Assembly: GCA_037576195.1 (NCBI GenBank)
Contig: CM075101.1
Location: 24,924,001 to 24,988,000 of the forward strand
Direction of reading: 5' to 3'
DNA: 64,000 nucleotides
From: Phytoseiulus persimilis
Taxonomy: Eukaryota; Arthropoda; Arachnida; Mesostigmata; Phytoseiidae
In this document: positions 12,582-23,978 of the stretch, one piece after another
How positions within the stretch are numbered: position 1 is the stretch's first letter
How the letters are laid out: each line of letters starts with the position of its first letter
Notes under the pieces: model-generated
Seen by the model: only the letters and a program-made list of their open reading frames with translations
The model's database searches: none
What the model was told of the DNA's origin: nothing
Translations under genes and position numbers: made by a program

Positions 12582-13260
12582 TTGGCGAATGCAAGCTCGG
12601 CAGGTCACCGTAGATGCTCATGGAAAGAAATCCTGGAACGGATTCCAAGATTTGATGGAGCTCCGACGAAATTCAGGGGGTGGCAGCAAGCGTTTGCGCT
12701 GAATGTGGATTCATTTGAGAGATTCGAATTGATGTCTTTGGTTCCGAGGGTGACCAAATGCATAGCGAGCCGCGACGTGACAGCGGAGAATTATGAAGAT
12801 GCAAAGGATACGATAATGGACACGGCGAGGTTAATTATGCCCGAAGAAGAAAGAGACTGTAGGTTGGAAGCGCTTCTCGAATTCCTGAAGCGAAAACGAA
12901 ACGAAAAGAAAGACTGTCGGAGGCGTTCAGAGGTTTCAAAGACGCGTTAGGGAGAGAAACAACAACTAGCGAGGTTCGGATTTTCCGAAGCCAGGAACAT
13001 TTCAGAAAATATTCGAGAATAGAAGCTTCAATCCCGCGGGGGCTACGGGCTCAATGAGTAGTCCATATTCGTCTGCAGTCGTCGGATCTTCCCCAGTTCA
13101 CCATTCGTGCATATTTTGTTTGGAGCAATGTCCGAGTTACAAATGTACGAGGATATGTCGCCTGAAGAAGGGAGGAAATGCGTATCCTCGAGGAATGCCT
13201 GTTTCAAATGTCTGAATCGGAACCATAGAATGGATCTATTCACTGCGCTGCCATGGAACT
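12582..13260 (+). pseudogene. Decayed BEL/Pao-like retrotransposon gag
   Basis: The frame at 12582-12950 contains PRFDGAPTKFRGWQQAF and, later, VTAENYEDAKDTI. This resembles the DUF1759-type gag of BEL/Pao elements, where an F-D-G-x-P motif is followed by an aromatic core and a T-x-x-N-Y-x-x-A motif. Further on, CIFC in one frame and EEGRKCVSSRNACFKCLNRNHR in another together look like the paired zinc-knuckle region, so at least one frameshift lies near 13130. Another shift near 12890 would extend the first part. No protease, reverse transcriptase or integrase was found nearby. It is most likely a dead remnant rather than a domesticated gene. Confidence 0.55.
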
Positions 13261-13389
13261 CGACCCCGAAGATCCTCGGAATAAGGAACCTGAGAATTCT
13301 TCCAGTTCTATTCGCGACGGCGTCGAGATTGACCCTTCGGACGCGAGCCGGGACTCGCATGAATCCATCTGCACGCGCAGACTTGAAAC

Positions 13390-13500
13390 GTGAGTCGGCT
13401 CCTTGGCCGTGTGGCATAAACCAACGCCTTGGGTGCCACGCTAAGCTAGCAATCGCGGGTTCGATCTCCGGCCGGCAACTAAATTTTCTTATGTGGTAAA
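13390..13500 (+). repeat. tRNA-like sequence, probable SINE head
   Basis: A good Pol III B-box (GGGTTCGATCTC) sits at about 13458, preceded about 50 bp upstream by TTGGCCGTGTGGCATAA, which resembles a weak A-box. No cloverleaf with paired acceptor stems could be folded by eye, so a functional tRNA is unlikely. A tRNA-derived SINE or tRNA pseudogene fits better. Confidence 0.4.
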
Positions 13501-13732
13501 AAGAGGATTCAATTTGTATTAGAAGTGAATCTGAACCACCTTAAAATCCAAGCCCACCGCCCGCAATGGGATTTGCGAGGCGATAGGGAGTGTTACTGAA
13601 GCAATACCGAAAGGTGATCCCGTGACACTTCTGAGGGCTGGCTGAGAGGTTCGGCCGGAAAAAAAATGAGACCGGAAACGTACATCATAGCGAGCAGCTC
13701 TGTAAGCTGATCGACTCTACCCTGCACACCGC

Positions 13733-16270
13733 AAGTGGCACAGATTTAAGCGTTATCCGACTTTATTTTTGTAAGTGGTCGTCACACCGACTATTCTACA
13801 CGCTGGCACTTCCGACTCGATGATTTTGGAGGGTTCTCATACGTCCATACAAAACATACATTGCTCAAGGAACTATATCAGTACCTAAAGGCTTAAACTA
13901 GATTCGGTTGTCAGTTCGTCTGTACATGGGCAATCTGTACATGGCCTGGGTCAATTTCACTGACACCAAAATTTACCTATGCGGTAATAAACAGGCCTTC
14001 GATAATATGAGGTGGTATCTGATCATTGTTATTCCGGTGGCTTGAGCCTTGGATTCTGGAGCAAACAGTTCGGAATTCAGTTCGAGAAATGGCTCCGAAG
14101 GCTCTGTTCGTGAGGCACGACAGCATTCGGGAACCTTGCGACTCGTGAGCCCGTGTGGCAGATGCCACTCATCGTAATAGACGAGCAGAGTTTCTGCTAA
14201 ACATCGGGAATGAGTTGCGGAACGACTATTGAGCAGTGATTTCAGCCAATCTCCTGGCCAAACGAGATGAAGGCCTGGAGACTGTGACTTCACAGAGACA
14301 GGGGTGGCATCCGCCTGGTGCATCCAAGTTGAGGATCGCGTGTACACAGGGAGGTTGACATTTCTCGCAGTGTGACGAGAGTTTTTTGGCGCACGATGGT
14401 TTCAGAGAGCAATCTTCTGGAGTGCAAGATGGTTGGGCAAGACTGCATTGATGACCTGGAGGAAACGTCGGGCTCCAGCGTTAGGAAATCCGTCGAGTTT
14501 TCAAGGATACCTATCGGGTAACATCTTCGCCTGTTTTCTCCACCATTCGAAAGAGGCGCTCGGAGCCGGCGAAACTGAACAGACTGTCCAACAGAGTGAA
14601 GTCGTCGCGACACTCGGAATACGTCATCGACAAAGCAATCACAGAAAACGATTTCAGCCGCTTCGAAATGACGCTGCTCTGAGAATGGAATTACCTTTCG
14701 GACAGTCCAATCCTTCGCAAAGGAAATCCGCTGGCATCTGGTAGGTTGTGTTGGAAATTCGGTGCACCGAACGCATTTTGGTTGGCGCGGTTGGCACAAT
14801 CGAAGTCGATTCCGGTTCATTGGGGGTAGGGGTGGATGGGATCAGGTGGAAGAACTGAGAGCTTTTCGGCTCTGAGAACGACAGCGCCTTAGAGAGTTTC
14901 GCCGAGGGCTGGAAGCTCAGCTTGAGGATCGGCGAGTCTCCGAACTTGAGGGACTTACCCTTCGGCACGTAAACGCGCCGCTGGGACGACGTGATCGTTA
15001 CATTTGGGCGAATAATTCGTCCACCCGACGACGAATCGTCAGTGACGTCTGAGTTAGTCACAATAACAGTCTGCGACACTACGGAACCGATAACCGCCAC
15101 TGAGAGTACGAGCAAGGGCGACAACATGTCGGTGGTGGGCGCCGAAACGGGTACAGCGGTGTTGGGGTGAGGCGTCTGCGCGGATTCGACTTAACGATCT
15201 CTCCTGCCGATCGACTATGTTTGAATGATTTACTCGAGGACTTTACCGTCTGCGTAGAGGGAGTATCTTCGTTTGAGAGGATGGCAAGTGTGAAGGCTTT
15301 TTGGGAGAGAAATGCCAAGGACTCGCGAAGACGGCCCGTGGCGCCGCGGCGTCATCACCGGGCTGAAGCGGTTATATCACCACAGAAATTTTCCGAAACC
15401 GAAGGGAAGCCGGAATGAACACTTCTTGAAAGCCAACGCTTTGAACTTCTCCATCCGATGCGTCAGAAACTTGAATCATGCTTTAACGACATCTGTTCAC
15501 TCGGCAGAGTTTCGATTGTTAACCTACTCAATCAACGTATGATCGATACCGCACATGGGACACAACTCAAGTGATCTAACTGGTGGCCAGTTTCTATCGG
15601 ACGGACGAGTGCCGTCTGTCAGGTTTCAATTGAAGGATTGATAGGTGAATGGGCATGCTGTTTCGTCGCAAAGATCTCCGCTGAGTCCGTAGTCTCTCGA
15701 AGACGGTCAATCTCCAATGTACGATCACTCTCCCAGGGAGCATATTCCCAATATTAACTTTTTGGAGCTTCCCTCATCGAGCATGTGTTCTTTATTTCCG
15801 CTGCTATACTTCGAGATTCTTAGGATTCATGTGACCGTCAGCGGCCTCTCGAGCCGTCGGCGTGGAAAGACGAGGAATGTCTCCCATACATGGTGTGGAT
15901 CATCTCACAATCTCGGAGATGAGAGGGTCGGATTCTTACCTACGATACCCGATCGTTCTGTGTAGTCTGAGAATGGGGAATAGAAGATGAACATACTGAA
16001 TTTATTCGGCCCAGGGGGCTTGCTTCATTGAGGGGGCCATGCTCTATCATGCGGGCATGTTCCACAGGTTCGAAAGACATGGACTTGCATGCTCCAGTAC
16101 TGGGCGCTTCTCGACCTTCATTCTCTATCCGACGGGGAGACGCGACTCTCGTAGCCATGGAGAAGAGGCTATTCAACGGACATGCTCCGATACCTGGGCT
16201 CCTGCTGGAAGATTGAGAAAAAGAGGAGCCTGCCGTTGATTCAGGAGAAATGCGTTATGCTGGCGATATG
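13733..16270. repeat. Copy B of the duplicated segment
   Basis: This is the fuller partner of copy A (9931-11180) and contains the secreted-protein ORF on the minus strand. Inside the best-matching block both copies also keep an open plus-strand frame of about 83 codons (15167-15418 here, 10360-10610 in copy A). The duplication probably predates the deletions in copy A. Confidence 0.75.
14654..15127 (-). CDS. Putative secreted Ser/Thr-rich protein, unrecognised
   Basis: The ORF starts with a convincing signal peptide (MLSPLLVLSVAVIGSVVS), then a Ser/Thr/Pro-rich region with several N-glycosylation sequons (such as NVT and NTT), and ends with a Cys-containing stretch (CEGLDCPKG). The family is not recognised. 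The 3' end is uncertain: AAAG|GTAATT near 14693 could be a splice donor, so further exons may exist. Its 5' region is duplicated and broken at 10.2 kb. It could instead be a chance frame within a repeat. Confidence 0.4.
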   Translation of the reverse strand: MLSPLLVLSVAVIGSVVSQTVIVTNSDVTDDSSSGGRIIRPNVTITSSQRRVYVPKGKSLKFGDSPILKLSFQPSAKLSKALSFSEPKSSQFFHLIPSTPTPNEPESTSIVPTAPTKMRSVHRISNTTYQMPADFLCEGLDCPKGNSILRAASFRSG

Positions 16271-19200
16271 GGGTGTACTCGCGGCTCTTCACTTCCTCAG
16301 GTGGCTGCGGATGTTGCCAGATGTACGCACGGGATTGCAACTACATAGGTCTTCCCTCCGTCTTTCATCTTATGCAAACTATCCCGTGCTAGAACCCCTC
16401 GTTACATCACAGAGCACAAGGCTTTGGTACGGGTATACCCTGGACCCAACAGACGGAGAGCTTCGCGAAAACGCGGAGGACACAACCTGGGATACATTTG
16501 AAGATCACAAAAGGAGAAACCTCACTGAAGAAGGGGTTAGGAGACGAATCAAATGCAAAGAGTTGGAAGAATTATTGACGAACAAGGCGAGTAAAACGAA
16601 CTGGCTAAGGAATGGTGGAAGAGTATGTCGAAATGAGGGTCTTCCGCTATGTTTGGGATGTAAATGCAGCAAGAATATAGACGATGAATAATAATCAAAC
16701 AATCAATGCTTGGTGGATCGAGCTCCATACCATCTATCAATAGGCGTCCAGCCACGAGAACAGGTTGAAGTAAACAAGACACTGAAAGATTCCCCCGTTT
16801 CTCTCTACCCGTGGGTTCGGACTTCGTCGGATCACACAGGAGAATACTGTCATGAGCGGCTCTGACCGCGGAACTCGAGAAAAAACTCCTCCTGAGTCTC
16901 AAATCGTAGGAGCGCTTCGTTGCTCGTCTGATGACCCTCGTCGCCGTCTGTGACAGATAATCAGGAATGATGTTGTTGTGGACAGAGAGAAGTTTGATTC
17001 CCGACAGTTACGGGAACACTCGCAGACGTTCCTTCTTCCTGAACGAGGTTCTCCGTTCACCGTTGCAAGAACCATCCCTCATAGAACTGGGAATGATGCA
17101 TCCTCAATGAGACTTTGTCTCAGAAGCTTCTCATTCCCCTGGCATCACAGCGCCTATCCGCCGCGAGTGATTGGACAGATAGCTCCTCGCCTCATCCGGT
17201 GCTTGCCAGGATCGGTATCGTCAACGACTCGGGAAAACCTATTGGTGGTTGAAAGCAGGTCGGTCGGTTGTGAAGCCGGGGCGCGAGCTCGCTTCCCAGA
17301 ATTTCGGTCTTTGAGTGAATCGACCGAGACAGGTTGTCAGCGACCCCTATCCGTTGTCGGAGGCCGCCAAGCCCTCCTATTTCGGAGGTCGGGGAGCTAG
17401 TGTGCAGAAGATTTCAGCGGACGAAGCGCCATTTTTTTCTCATCCGTGGACGAACGATTTTTGAGGAGGTATTTGCACAACGGATGTTAATTCGAGTGAT
17501 GAGGCGCGTTCGATTCACACCGACGTTTTCTGTTGTTGCTGTTGTTTCGGATCCGACGGAATGTTAAACCCAACACATCAAGCGAAGGTTGATTGAAGCT
17601 GGCAAAAAATAAATGTCTGTCGCTTCCGCGAATCTTCGCGCAGGTTCTACGCCGACCGGCGACGCATCTCGTCGAAGAAAAACTTCTCAGCGGGGTTGAG
17701 GTATGATTTACTCGAGTAACGAGGTTCCCGACGACCGTGAACCGGAACGGAACGATGGCTCCTTGCTCGAGAGTCGTTCAAACCGTATTTGGGGAAACCT
17801 GGAGAGTATCGCTCGGTTTCTGGACCGTCCCCGACAAATAACCAAGTCGTGACCGCATCAACTCTTTTTTCGAGGAATTTCTGGGAAGAAGAACTTAGTG
17901 AGACGTTCGGCGGTTCCGAACACACGGCTCATCGCTGTAGTCGGACAGGAATCGTATTGAGAATAGTTTTCAAAGCGAAAAGAACGACAGGGAGTCGACT
18001 GAACTGATATGAAATCAGTTTATTGGTTGCATCTCTCATCTCACAGGATGTTCACTTTCCTTGGTCTAACAACGAGCGAAATGGAGGAGGAGTCGACTGA
18101 ATTCGTTCAGAAACTAGTCGTTGGAGCTATGCTAGTCTTCAGCCCGAAAATCAACTTCAAGAGATCCAGGGGAAGAGCATCTCGCTCAGAAAGAAGTTCC
18201 CCCACTCTTGGCTCTGACTCGATTCGGAAGGGAAAACCAGAAAAAAAGCTGGCCCCCTGAGCGACGCTTCTTTGACACAGCTCATTTTCTTCTGAGAATC
18301 CTTTGGTGATATGTTCCTGCAACTCTCGTGTCATTGCCGTCCCCTCTGATGGCCACAGTGACCGCCCATCGAAGGGAAGTGAGATCATCACTGGACAAGA
18401 ACGCGGGGAAACATCGAAAGTCATTTCAAAGTACTGACTCAATGCAAAATATCAGTCTTCCCGTCTTCTGAAGAGTCTAGGAGAGTGGGTTCCGACTAGC
18501 TTCCGAAGGGATGACGGTTCGAAGACCACGTCTTCGACAGCAATCCGGTCCCGAACAACAGCTGGAATTTCCGTTGCCAGAGCAAGCCGCGTGAGGATCC
18601 GTTGCAACCTTATCGAGGGTGTTCACGATGTCTCTGAGGCCTCACTCGACAATAAATGAGACCTTCTCGAACACGCCGAGAGAGCTCTATCGATTGATTC
18701 CGTGCACAGAACAATATACACAATGAGACACCGGGAGCCGCTTGAAAATCGTTCGAAAGTTGCCAAACACAGCCCCAATAACTGTATTATACAAGGAGAT
18801 CGTTGACGTTCGGGTTCCTAGATAAGCGATCGATCGAGTCCGATTTCGCTCCTATGTACGACGGAAGAGAGCGACGAGGTCTCACAAGATAATCTAAGAA
18901 GCTAACGTCAACGCTGACAGAGCGAGGGATCGTTCAGATTTCCTCATTTGTTTCGGAAAAGAACGCTCGTGTGCAGCTGAGTGTCGACGCAAATGATGAG
19001 CAAGGTCATCAGCAAAAAAAACGTATGTGGATTCAAGCGGATGATGGATACGCTAGACTAACTAGATAATTATTCGTGTCAATGTGCCAAGCAGTGGTCA
19101 TGATTCTTGCGGGACGGAGCCGGTTCCGAGTGGGCGGCATTTAGCATGCGAATCGACTCTCGCTTCAGCGATGCTCGCGTGTACATCTGATGGATCCGAC

Positions 19201-21182
19201 ACGACCGGCGAGAAACGTCCTCAGGAATATTCCAGCGGAGACGCTCGATGACTCGCATGTCTCTTTCATGCACGCCAGTCTCAGATTCCTCTAAAATCAA
19301 CAACAAGCAGACATAATAACTCGAGCCGAACGCCGATTTCGTCGCCGTTGTGCTCGTATCGTCTCGTCGGCTCCTGTTCGCGAGGAGCTTCCTCATCGTA
19401 TCGTTGTTGCGATTAGTGGAGCAGCTATCCGCTGTGAGAACTTTTGAGTCATCTGCAGCAGATCACGGGGCTGATACCTGCTCAGCGCGAACATGAGAGC
19501 TTCCACTGGCCGAGTACCTCGATACAGTGGAACGTCTATTATTTCAACGAATAGATACGGAAAAAGGTAATAATCATTTGAAACATTCGTGGCTGTTCTG
19601 CAATTGAATTCGGAATGATTTGGGCAGTATTGTCATACAAGCCGAAATAATCGAGATTAGAATCCTTCCCGTATCTCAGAAGGCGGAGGATTGACATGCG
19701 AGTCCCAAAACACGTTACAGAATGTCGAAGTCTCTATCTCAAGAATGAGATTCGTTAGTCTGGAGGAAAGAACAGCTATCCAGGATGCAGCCTCGCCAAG
19801 AGCGAGTTTCGTTCCCACGGGAATCTCCCAAGAGAGGCCGCATATTCGGCGATGGCTTTCTTTCTAGTGAACATTCCATCCTATCCCATGTAGCTTCGCG
19901 GAAACAGAAAAAATCAGATGATTCGGGAGAACATTGAATCATGGCCATGGTCAAGGTCTAATCTATTTGCGACCGACTGGGCAAACACTGATCAAGCACG
20001 AAGAGAATGTTTCAGAGAACACAAGTGTTCTTCGGAGCCTACCATCGCGATGTCCTTCGGAATTTTCGGGGTTTTGGTTCTGATCGTCTTCGACTCCTTC
20101 GCTGCACCTGGTATCGAATCCTGTGTCAAGAGACAAATTCGAAGAGTCTCCAGAGCTTCATTGTTGGTGGAGAGCCTGATTTGGATGATTACGATTTCAA
20201 GTGGATTATATCGAGGTGCGAAGGAAGGGGATACGGAGCGCCGGCGGATCCCGCGAACTGGAAGGACACGAACGATTCGAGTTTGGTCTCCGTGAGGACC
20301 AGAATCAAATGTTCGGTGAGCTCTTCGAGAGCCTCATAAAAACTCTGCGTAGCACAATCGGTGAGTTCCAATCGCGGTTCGCCTGCCGCTGCTCTGGAGA
20401 TTTGGTAAATGGAATATATCCTACTCAGGAACGTGCTCCGAAGGCAATATTGCAAACTTGGGGAACAGCGTTTCCGAAGGATTCGGCATAAGAACGGATG
20501 ACGGAGGCCTCGGTGGAACCCTGGGAGGCAGTTTGAATTTGCTATCTGTCGGGACTGGTAGGGCTTCGACAGGAGTAATTTTTCGACCAATTCTAGGAGT
20601 GATCTCTGATGGAGTTGAAAGGAAATCGGCGAATGATTCCCCGCTCATTTTAGACAGCTCAATCGATTCAGGTATTCCAATGCTTCACAGATATCCTGAC
20701 AGGAGTGACGAGCCATATACTCGGCAGAGGCGATCTCTTCTCCGGCGTTATCCCGAACGTGGGATAAGTCCCTGCGGCTGTGATCGTTCGGCGTGGAATC
20801 GAATAAAATGGCGCCGATTCTGCTGTTCCAGAGCACATCAACCCGATTGTTCTCTCGCTTTGCCGGGCAGTAGATATTCGAAACTCCCTAACTGGTTCAG
20901 AATTCCGTAAACATCGAAGCCAATAAGACCGGCGTGTTGTTTTCCTTCGTGAACATGATAGACGTGCCGACGTGATGTGCAAGCTCGCTTTGTGACTGAC
21001 AATTGACGCCGCTTGAGGAGCCACGAGGAAACATCCGGGAGATTCGTAGGCCACGCTAAATTAAACTCAATGATCGCCGCATAGCCTAAATCGTTTGACC
21101 TGGTTTGCGTTTTGCAAGGGTGAATATCCTTCGGCGGAACCAAGTTGAGTGTAAATCGTCACCAGCTCAACAGTGCTGTACA
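16271..21182. other. Long region without a recognisable gene
   Basis: No conserved gene was found in 4.9 kb. Weakly coding-like frames exist, such as 16182-16691 (+), 17647-17925 (-, ending in an acidic and basic tail) and pieces at 20421-21143 (-). An AATAAA lies near 17607 on the plus strand. None of these could be tied to a family or a consistent exon chain. Confidence 0.45.
20421..21143 (-). other. Possible unrecognised minus-strand exons
   Basis: Two minus-strand frames look more like protein than their surroundings. The frame 21143-20838 contains GLIGFDVYGILNQLGSFEY. The frame 20648-20421 starts with ATG and is Pro-rich (KLPPRVPPRPPSS). No splice pair joining them in phase was established and no family is recognised. 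They lie head-to-head with the LOTUS-domain gene. Confidence 0.25.
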
Positions 21183-23542
21183 ATGCCGCTCAAGAATAGG
21201 TTGTTCCTGAAAGACTCGCGGAGATCGTCTTGTGATCTCATCGCGAACTTACAGCACGCTCTCCGGAAGCTCTGCAAAGAAAAACCAATCAGGTGAGTGA
21301 CACTCTACCGAGACGCTGCCATCCGCCTCAGGGGAACGGCAAAAACATCGATGCCAGAAAGAAGTCTCCGCTTGCTCGGGGTTTGGGAAATTGAGCATGA
21401 GATTCCATGAACCAACGGCTGTCTTGACGAGGTTTTCAATCGAGAACTTCAATGTTCTGCAGGTTGAGCGCACTGAAAGTCGAATATGATCGATACTTCA
21501 AAGACAAGATTTCCACGAAACCTCCAGAGATTGTCTCAGCTGCCCTCAAATCCCTCGAAAATGATGTGATCGCTGTTAAGGTGAGTGATCACGCGAGCAG
21601 ACGAGATAGTTTGCGGGAGCGTTGACCGCAATGGCTTGCAAAGACAGCGGGCGATATCTTCGAGCGTTTGGCCCACTTGCGATATCTGGGTGAACTGTTT
21701 TCCCGTGCTCGAGTGTAGAGCTGTGTTTGTGTTCGAAAGGAGTAGTCACGGTGCGATAGTTCAAAACGCCAAGATCCCAGTAAGTGATTTCTACTCATCT
21801 GATTGCACTCAATGCACGATCGAATCTCCGGTAGGTTCGTTGAATGCCTCGGAGGACGAGGATGCGCTTGAGGAACACTGTCACACAGTTGCCGCGATAG
21901 AACATCGGTTCTTAACAGATTTTTATTCGCGATGAAACCGTATATCGCCGGGAGATTCAGTTTTCGTGACCATCACGCTGCTTCCAAGAAATTGAGCTTC
22001 TGTTGTTGTTACACTTTCCAGGTGTACATGCATATTGACAACCGAGAAATGACGGATGTTTTGCTAGGACTGAGAGGCGCGAGTTATGCGGTGGACATGC
22101 ACCATGAGGATAATCCGACACTCTCGAAGGAACGTCTGCTCCTCATCATCAAAGGTAGAATGCATTTTATTCGAAGTGGGAAACAGAGCTCCTTGAGTGA
22201 GGGAGGTGAATTCAGATATGATCAAGTACGACGGGTCACGGTTCCCGAATTCCTACCCTCTCCACTCTTGCAATAAAGTCCTGTTCGTACTAAGTGTGGG
22301 TCGAAATTTTCAGATTGCGATTCGCTCGGGATCCACGTTCGAGATCTCGAGAAACGATACTTGGGTCTGTATGGCACCCGGCCATCGTTTTTGCCGTTCA
22401 AAAGTATCAAAGAATTGCTTCATCGCACACCAGACGTCGAGCTCGCTTCGTCCGGGAAGAATCTCAGGGTTCGCACGCGACAAGCGCAAATCATGACGAA
22501 GAGAACACAAGTCACCAAGATCCCAGCCCTGAACAGGAACCTTATGACCTCCTCTCTGAGGGCTCGAAAAACACAGGCTTTCATGAGTGCAAGCGTCAAA
22601 TTGTCTGATTCGAGGCTGCGCCAGGATCATGACATGTCGGTCAGTGTTTTCATGCCCTCAGAACCATCTCCAGACGCCTCGCCCTCGCAGAGCAGCTCGG
22701 GAAGCTCTCCAACCGGCTCCGTGGACATGAGCGTTTCGATGGTTCTCCCCCAGAGCTTTCACAGAGGTTTTGTGACTGACAGGGCTCGAAGGGAGACCTC
22801 TGCGAAACAAATCGCGGACTACGCTCGCTACAGCAAGGAAGTAATGGCGACCATCCTTAACGATTTCCCGGCCGAGGGCATGTCTCTCAAAGCTCTCACA
22901 GAGGAGTTTCTGAATATTCTGGGTCCCGACTATCCGCTGGGGATGACGACCGTCGAGTTCCTGAACAAGGAGTTCTCTGACGTCGTGAAGCTGGACGAGG
23001 ACGACAACGGCCTCCGGGTTTTCAAGATGAATTCACCCATGTTACCGAGGAGAACAATCGCTGATGTCTACACAAAGTTGGCTCTGCAGTCCAACAGAAA
23101 ACCATCGGATCGTGTACTGAAAGTGCTGAAAGACATCTATCGGAAGGGAAGCTCGGGATCACAATCGACTGAGAGCGGTAAGGTCATCCAGAGCGCCCCT
23201 CCGACAACGATAAATGAGCCTCCTGGAGCTCACCTCCTACCCGACGCCAAGCGAGATTCGAAACAAGAAGCCGTCATTCATGAACTCCAACGGAAAATGT
23301 CTTCGGGGACCAGCGCCCAGTCACGTGTTCCGGTTTTCAAAGCGCTCCATCGCGGCAAGCAGAATGTTTTCGATGCGATCAAGAACCGCCTCCTGAACGG
23401 TCCGATAGAGTATCCTAATGAATTCGAGGATATCACCAGGGACTTGAAGGATGATACTCAATCTCTCCTTGTTGAATTGATGTCAACCCTCAACCTCTGC
23501 CTCAAGCCACAGAACGGCAGAATGGTTCTGCAGATGAGCTGA
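21183..23542 (+). CDS. LOTUS (OST-HTH) multi-domain protein
   Basis: LOTUS domains are small winged-helix folds in germline and small-RNA proteins (Oskar, TDRD5, TDRD7, MARF1) that bind Vasa-type helicases or RNA. Four exons fit in phase: 21183-21292, 21463-21580, 22022-22154 and 22314-23542, giving 529 aa. One LOTUS-like module spans exons 3 and 4 (LSKERLLLIIK through GLYGTRPSFLPFKSIKELL to PDVEL). A second lies in the last exon (YSKEVMATILNDF through MTTVEFLNKEFSDVVKL). A divergent N-terminal module may be present in exons 1-2. Between them is a Ser/Pro-rich linker. No Tudor, NYN or RRM domain was seen. The ATG at 21183 was chosen because it begins the open frame that continues into exon 2; an upstream exon is possible. 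A germline role is inferred from the domain only. Confidence 0.7.
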
Positions 23543-23978
23543 ATACGAATATCTTTTTAGCGTTTTATACTTTGTTCTGAAGAAGCGGCTGCAGTCCGAC
23601 TGGAAACAATCGGATCTCCTGAATGACTATTATCTGAGTACTTGAGAACACCGAAAGAAAACGATTCGTAGAGGAAAAGGTCCTTGAAATCGCTCAAACG
23701 TCGCTGTGTTACTTTATAGAAACAATCTCGCTGTGCATTCCTCTCGCGAGGCTACCTAAAGTTATCCTCCTCGGCGGCTCGTCCTCAGCAGAATCGATAA
23801 CTTCTAATGAGGTATTCCGATAATTTGTGATCTTAATTATAATCTGAGGAGAACGAATTTGAAAATCAACCGACAGATAAATGTATTTTCGACTCAGGTC
23901 GGAACGTGTCCTCATTGTTCAATTCTTTCCGTGACCGTTCTCTCGGAGAAGCTCTCGAGCTTCATCTTCTTCGAATCC
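23543..23978. other. Gap between two convergent genes
   Basis: Tail-to-tail 3' flanks of the LOTUS gene (+) and the cytochrome P450 (-). No canonical AATAAA was seen for either, and no other feature. Confidence 0.5.

Noticed and set aside
14290..14820. 176-codon minus-strand ORF overlapping the secreted-protein ORF
   Set aside because: It overlaps in another frame, is Arg/Cys-rich without motif, and lacks a start context. Treated as a shadow.
16182..16691. Possible RNase H-like or retroelement fragment (EKCVMLAIWGVLAALHFL)
   Set aside because: Only a vague resemblance; catalytic Asp and Glu residues cannot be placed. The start lies in the duplicated repeat.
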